From Vreelandella neptunia (GTDB lineage: Bacteria; Pseudomonadota; Gammaproteobacteria; Pseudomonadales; Halomonadaceae), in NCBI RefSeq assembly GCF_022489065.1, contig NZ_JAKVTW010000001.1:1-64000 (forward strand): DNA of 64,000 nt, in the 5' to 3' direction. A program made the position numbers and the translations under genes. This document shows, piece after piece, positions 60,407 to 64,000 of this stretch; position 1 is the stretch's first letter; each line of letters starts with the position of its first letter. The notes under the pieces are model-generated. The model did no database searches. It was not told the DNA's origin and was given only the letters and a program-made list of their open reading frames with translations.

Positions 60407-61297
60407 ATGACTAAAACCCGTGCTTCCGGCCGTACCGTCGGCGGGCTGAGAACGCTTTTTCTTCAAGCGCCAGCCGTCACGCTACTGCTGCTATGGATGA
60501 TTGTGCCGTTAGGCATGACGCTGTGGTTCTCCTTCCAGTATTACAACCTGCTCATGCCCGACATGGCCGGTTTTGCCGGGGTGGAAAACTACCAATACCT
60601 GTTAACCGATCCCGCGCTGTGGAAGGCCATGGGCAACACGCTGTTGCTGGTGGGCTGGGTGCTGGCGATAACGGTCATTGGTGGCACCTTACTGGCGGTG
60701 CTGTTTCAGCAGGATTTCGCGGGGCGTGGGATAGCTCGTGTGCTGGCGATTTCGCCCTTTTTTGTCATGCCCACCGTCAGCGCCCTGGTGTGGAAAAACA
60801 TGATGATGCACCCCTCTAACGGGGTGCTTTCGTGGTTGTTTGAGTCCGTTGGACTGCCTGCGCTGGACTGGTTTTCGGCGCTACCGCTGACCTCCATTGT
60901 GATTATCGTCGCCTGGCAGTGGCTACCGTTTGCACTGCTGATTCTGCTCACCGCCATGCAGTCACTGGATGAGGACCAAGTAGAAGCAGCAAGAATGGAT
61001 GGCGCGGGGCCTGTGGCGATTTTCTTCTTTATTACGCTGCCGCACTTAAAGCGCGCGATCAGCGTGGTGATCATGATTGAAATGATCTTTCTGCTGACTA
61101 TTTTCGCGGAAATTTTTGTGACGACCTCGGGTGGCCCTGGTTTAGCGACCACCAACTTGGCCTACCTGATTTATATCCGTGCGCTACTCGATTTTGACGT
61201 GGGCACTGCGTCCGCCGGTGGGGTGATTGCGATCATTCTCGCCAATATCGTGGCGATCTTCCTGGTCCGTATGGTGGCCAAAAACCTGGAAGATTAG
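60407..61297 (+). CDS. ABC polyol transporter permease 1 (SmoF-like)
   Basis: This 296-residue inner-membrane permease has six helices and the ABC-permease cytoplasmic loop EAARMDGAGPVAIFFFITLPHLK, which docks on the ATPase. It opens with a short basic tail and a long first helix, as in MalF-type subunits. GFAGVENYQYLLTD is a typical periplasmic motif. It lies between the binding protein and the second permease; the next gene begins 29 bp later. Substrate specificity is inferred from the operon. Confidence 0.9.
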   Translation: MTKTRASGRTVGGLRTLFLQAPAVTLLLLWMIVPLGMTLWFSFQYYNLLMPDMAGFAGVENYQYLLTDPALWKAMGNTLLLVGWVLAITVIGGTLLAVLFQQDFAGRGIARVLAISPFFVMPTVSALVWKNMMMHPSNGVLSWLFESVGLPALDWFSALPLTSIVIIVAWQWLPFALLILLTAMQSLDEDQVEAARMDGAGPVAIFFFITLPHLKRAISVVIMIEMIFLLTIFAEIFVTTSGGPGLATTNLAYLIYIRALLDFDVGTASAGGVIAIILANIVAIFLVRMVAKNLED

Positions 61298-61326
61298 ACC
61301 GGCACTTGTGTCTTGGGAGTACTTCG

Positions 61327-62193
61327 ATGACAACATTAAGTTCCAAAACGGCTGCGCCGCGCTCGGCGTCGGGGTGGCGCTCAGCACAAGCCAAGCGGGC
61401 AATGATAACGGTGCTGGGCTGGTCGGTTGCCCTGGTGATCTTTTTTCCGATTTTCTGGATGATATTGACCGGCTTTAAAACAGAAACGGCGGCAATTGCT
61501 GACCCTACGCTGATTTTTTCGCCCACTTTAGAGAGCTACCAAGCAGTGCAGGCGCGCTCAGGCTATACACGTTTTGCGCTTAACAGCGTCGCGGTGGCGT
61601 TTGGCTCTACCTTCTTCGCACTTTTAATTGCCATTCCCTGTGCTTATGCCATGGCGTTTTTGCCCACCAAACGCACCAAGGGCACGCTGCTGTGGATGCT
61701 CTCCACCAAAATGCTGCCATCGGTGGGCGTGTTGGTGCCGATTTATCTGATCTTTCGTGACGTTGGCCTGCTCGATACCCGCACAGGGTTAATCATCGTC
61801 TATACGCTGATGAACCTGCCGATTGTGGTGTGGATGCTCTACACCTTCTTTAAAGATATGCCTAAAGACATTCTTGAAGCAGGGCGGATGGACGGTGCTT
61901 CGACGCTACAGGAAGTGTGCTTTCTGCTGCTGCCGCTGACGCTGCCGGGCATCGCTTCAACGGGCCTGCTGTCGGTCATTTTGAGCTGGAACGAGGCGTT
62001 CTGGAGTCTCAATCTCACCACTTCGAGTGCCGCGCCGTTAACCGCTTATATCGCCTCATTCTCAAGTCCTGAGGGGCTGTTCTGGGCCAAGCTGTCCGCC
62101 GCTTCCACCATGGCCATTGCGCCTATTTTGATACTTGGTTGGATGACCCAAAAACAAATGGTACGTGGCCTGACCTTTGGTGCCGTCAAGTAA
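61327..62193 (+). CDS. ABC polyol transporter permease 2 (SmoG-like)
   Basis: This 288-residue MalG-type permease has six helices. The coupling loop is EAGRMDGASTLQEVCFLLLPLTLPG. LVPIYLIFRDVGLLDTRTGLI and WNEAFWSLNLTTSSAAPLT are characteristic of the polyol group. The frame is open from 61306, but GGGAG at 61315-61319 supports the ATG at 61327. The ATPase gene begins 12 bp after the stop. Confidence 0.9.
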   Translation: MTTLSSKTAAPRSASGWRSAQAKRAMITVLGWSVALVIFFPIFWMILTGFKTETAAIADPTLIFSPTLESYQAVQARSGYTRFALNSVAVAFGSTFFALLIAIPCAYAMAFLPTKRTKGTLLWMLSTKMLPSVGVLVPIYLIFRDVGLLDTRTGLIIVYTLMNLPIVVWMLYTFFKDMPKDILEAGRMDGASTLQEVCFLLLPLTLPGIASTGLLSVILSWNEAFWSLNLTTSSAAPLTAYIASFSSPEGLFWAKLSAASTMAIAPILILGWMTQKQMVRGLTFGAVK

Positions 62194-62205
62194 AGGATAT
62201 TCCTC

Positions 62206-63357
62206 ATGGCAACACTACAACTGAAAAATATTACCAAGCAATTTGGCGATACCGAAGTGATCAAAGGCATCGACCTTGAGGTGAATGACCGTGAATTTGT
62301 GGTCTTCGTCGGTCCTTCGGGCTGCGGTAAATCAACCCTGATGCGCATGATTGCCGGGCTCGAAAGCGCCACAGATGGCGACATCCTCATTGATGGTCAG
62401 CGGATCAATGATGTTGGCCCGGCGGATCGCGGCCTGGCCATGGTGTTTCAGAGCTATGCGCTTTATCCCCACATGACGGTGGAAGGCAACATGGGCTTCA
62501 GCATGCGCCTGGCGGGTGTTCCCAAGGAGGAGCGGCGCGCCAAGGTGCTGGAAGCGGCCAAGATTTTGCAGCTAGAGCCGCTGTTAGACCGTAAGCCCAA
62601 AGCGCTCTCCGGCGGTCAGCGCCAGCGGGTAGCGATTGGCCGGGCGATTGTGCGTAACCCCAGCATCTTCCTGTTTGATGAGCCGCTCTCCAACCTGGAT
62701 GCCGCGCTGCGGGTGCAGATGCGTATCGAGCTGGCGCGCCTGCACGATGAGCTGGACGCCACCATGATCTACGTCACCCACGACCAGATCGAAGCGATGA
62801 CCATGGCGGATAAAATCGTCGTGCTCCACGATGGCGTGGTGGAGCAGGTGGGCTCGCCCATGGCGCTCTACCATCATCCTCGCAATCGCTTTGTGGCCGG
62901 CTTTATTGGCTCACCGAAAATGAATTTTCTTCCGGTAACACTGACCGGTGTAACGCCTGAAGGAGTGGGTATTCGCCTGCCCGGTGGCGGTGAGCGCAGC
63001 GTACCGGCTGATGGTACGCACTTGGATGCTAACGCGACCCTTGAGCTGGGTGTTCGCCCTGAACACCTAGTGCTCGATGAACAGGGGCCGTTGAGTGGTG
63101 AAATCAAGGTGTTGGAGCGCCTAGGTGGTCAAACCTCGCTCTATGTTCAGATGGACGATGAGCTAATTACGATCATGGCCGATGGCGATGTGGCTTACCG
63201 GGTAAACGACACGGTGCGTTTTGGCTTTGCCCCCGAGCGTGCCCACTTGTTTGATGCCAGCGGGCTGGCCTTGACGAGCTTGCAGCAGCATCCGCTGGCG
63301 GGGCTGACCCGCCACGATAACCGTGCCCCAGGCTCGCCTTCCGAGGAGCCTGCATGA
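62206..63357 (+). CDS. ABC polyol transporter ATPase (SmoK/UgpC-like)
   Basis: This 383-residue ATPase powers the polyol importer. Walker A is GPSGCGKST at 36-44, the signature is LSGGQRQRVAIGRA, and Walker B is IFLFDEPLSNLDA, followed by the switch His in YVTHDQIEAM. The C-terminal TOBE/regulatory domain begins near 240 (IGSPKMNFLPV). Its stop overlaps the HAD gene by 4 bp (ATGA). The last 25 residues are divergent and rich in Pro, Ser and Arg. Confidence 0.93.
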   Translation: MATLQLKNITKQFGDTEVIKGIDLEVNDREFVVFVGPSGCGKSTLMRMIAGLESATDGDILIDGQRINDVGPADRGLAMVFQSYALYPHMTVEGNMGFSMRLAGVPKEERRAKVLEAAKILQLEPLLDRKPKALSGGQRQRVAIGRAIVRNPSIFLFDEPLSNLDAALRVQMRIELARLHDELDATMIYVTHDQIEAMTMADKIVVLHDGVVEQVGSPMALYHHPRNRFVAGFIGSPKMNFLPVTLTGVTPEGVGIRLPGGGERSVPADGTHLDANATLELGVRPEHLVLDEQGPLSGEIKVLERLGGQTSLYVQMDDELITIMADGDVAYRVNDTVRFGFAPERAHLFDASGLALTSLQQHPLAGLTRHDNRAPGSPSEEPA

Positions 63358-64000
63358 GGACACTCATCTTTGATTGCGATGGCGTGCTAGTGGATAGCGA
63401 AGCGCTCGCTGAAGGCACCCTTGTAGAGTACCTCTCCCGCTGGCTGCCTGACCTGGATATCGAACAGGAACTTGGTCAGGCCTTGGGGATGACCACGTCG
63501 GCGATTCTCGCCCATCTTGAGGCGTTAAGCGCCCATAAGCTGCCTCTGGATGCTACCGAGCAGGTGGATACCGCCATAGAGGCGCGTCTAGCGCGTGAGC
63601 TGAAAGCCATCGAGGGTGCCGATAAGGCGATTCGTAGCATCGCTCTGGAAAAAGCGGTGGTTTCCAATAGTCGGCGCAGCCGCGTATTAGCGTCACTGGC
63701 CAGCACTGGGTTGGCCAATGCCCTGGGCGAGGTGCCTATTTTTACCGCTGATCAGGTGGCTCATCCCAAGCCGGACCCTGCCCTTTATCGGTTGGCAGCT
63801 TCCCACTTAGGCCAAGTGCCACGGGACTGCCTAGTGGTTGAAGATAGCGTGGCAGGCGTGACCGCCGCCCATGCTGCGGGTATGTGCGTGATTGGTTTTG
63901 TCGGTGCCAGCCATGTGGATGCTGACCAAGCCGCGCGCCTTACACAAGCAGGCGCCTGGCGTATTTTAGAGCACATGCACGGGCTGGAAACCTTGGTAGA
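63354..64000 (+). CDS. HAD-family phosphatase, truncated by window end
   Basis: At least 215 residues are in the window with no stop before 64000. It is a HAD subfamily IA hydrolase: motif I FDCDGVLVDSE (Asp8, Asp10), motif II VVSNSRRS, and motif III KPDPALYRLAASHLG, with VVEDSVAGVTAAHAAGM. It overlaps the ATPase gene by 4 bp, so it belongs to the polyol operon. A sugar- or polyol-phosphate phosphatase role is plausible; related operons encode such an enzyme next to polyol dehydrogenases, which would lie beyond the window. Confidence 0.88.
   Translation, partial: MRTLIFDCDGVLVDSEALAEGTLVEYLSRWLPDLDIEQELGQALGMTTSAILAHLEALSAHKLPLDATEQVDTAIEARLARELKAIEGADKAIRSIALEKAVVSNSRRSRVLASLASTGLANALGEVPIFTADQVAHPKPDPALYRLAASHLGQVPRDCLVVEDSVAGVTAAHAAGMCVIGFVGASHVDADQAARLTQAGAWRILEHMHGLETLV

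Overview
The window looks like a chromosomal segment of a moderately GC-rich gammaproteobacterium. Halomonas or a close relative is my best guess. This rests on overall protein flavour (GntR, MexF, Ohr, MprF and OpgG homologues), TRAP and polyol ABC transport operons, and a dense run of short operons. It is inference; there is no rRNA or marker gene here. I recognise about 60 protein genes, no tRNA or rRNA, no CRISPR, no phage and no intact IS element. The only mobile-looking item is a 160-bp MITE-like element at 37106-37265.

Layout. 1-3 kb: an unassigned left end, the manganese exporter mntP, and a PAS-GGDEF diguanylate cyclase. 3-8.8 kb: an AraC-type regulator divergent from a MexEF-like RND efflux pair. 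8.9-18.7 kb: the most interesting region, described below. 18.7-23.6 kb: osmoregulated-glucan protein opgG, divergent from a sulfatase-fold membrane protein that overlaps manC. 23.6-26.5 kb: an LpxL-type acyltransferase between two paralogous small membrane proteins, then VOC and methyltransferase genes. 26.6-33.5 kb: a YcaD-like MFS gene and a fatty-acid activation/beta-oxidation set (acyl-CoA dehydrogenase, acyl-CoA synthetase, 3-hydroxyacyl-CoA dehydrogenase, enoyl-CoA hydratase). 33.6-43.3 kb: GST, yaeQ, an LpxR-like lipid A deacylase, maa, a DUF421 protein, a siderophore-type TonB receptor behind a Fur-like box, and mprF. 43.4-46.1 kb: yghU-like, racemase and ohr/ohrR. 46.4-51 kb: a TRAP transporter, gluconokinase and GntR-type repressor, with a perfect GntR-type operator upstream. 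51-57.7 kb: mixed housekeeping genes (MOSC, EamA, OsmC, PRC-barrel, L,D-transpeptidase, 2OG oxygenase, two NUDIX proteins, a NIF3-like protein). 57.8-64 kb: a SorC-type regulator and a polyol ABC operon, ending in a HAD phosphatase cut by the window edge.

Candidate undescribed system. At 9428-18701 lies a set of genes that makes sense only together: a CDP-alcohol phosphotransferase, a zinc-free MDR dehydrogenase, a PTPS/QueD-fold protein lacking canonical zinc and catalytic residues, a GT4 glycosyltransferase fused to a methyltransferase, a flippase-like membrane protein, a stand-alone RibD-type reductase, a RibA-type GTP cyclohydrolase II with a degenerate N-terminal half, a creatininase-family amidohydrolase (the fold of the archaeal pathway deformylase ArfB), and an FkbM methyltransferase. 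I infer a GTP-derived pyrimidine or pteridine that is reduced, glycosylated and methylated, and then attached to or moved across a membrane lipid. The product is unknown. In this copy the flippase gene has lost its expected stop codon and stays open for another 1 kb, antisense to the ribD-like gene.

Starts were adjusted where a Shine-Dalgarno sequence or the family N-terminus argued for it. No alignments or database searches could be run, so family names come from motif recognition.
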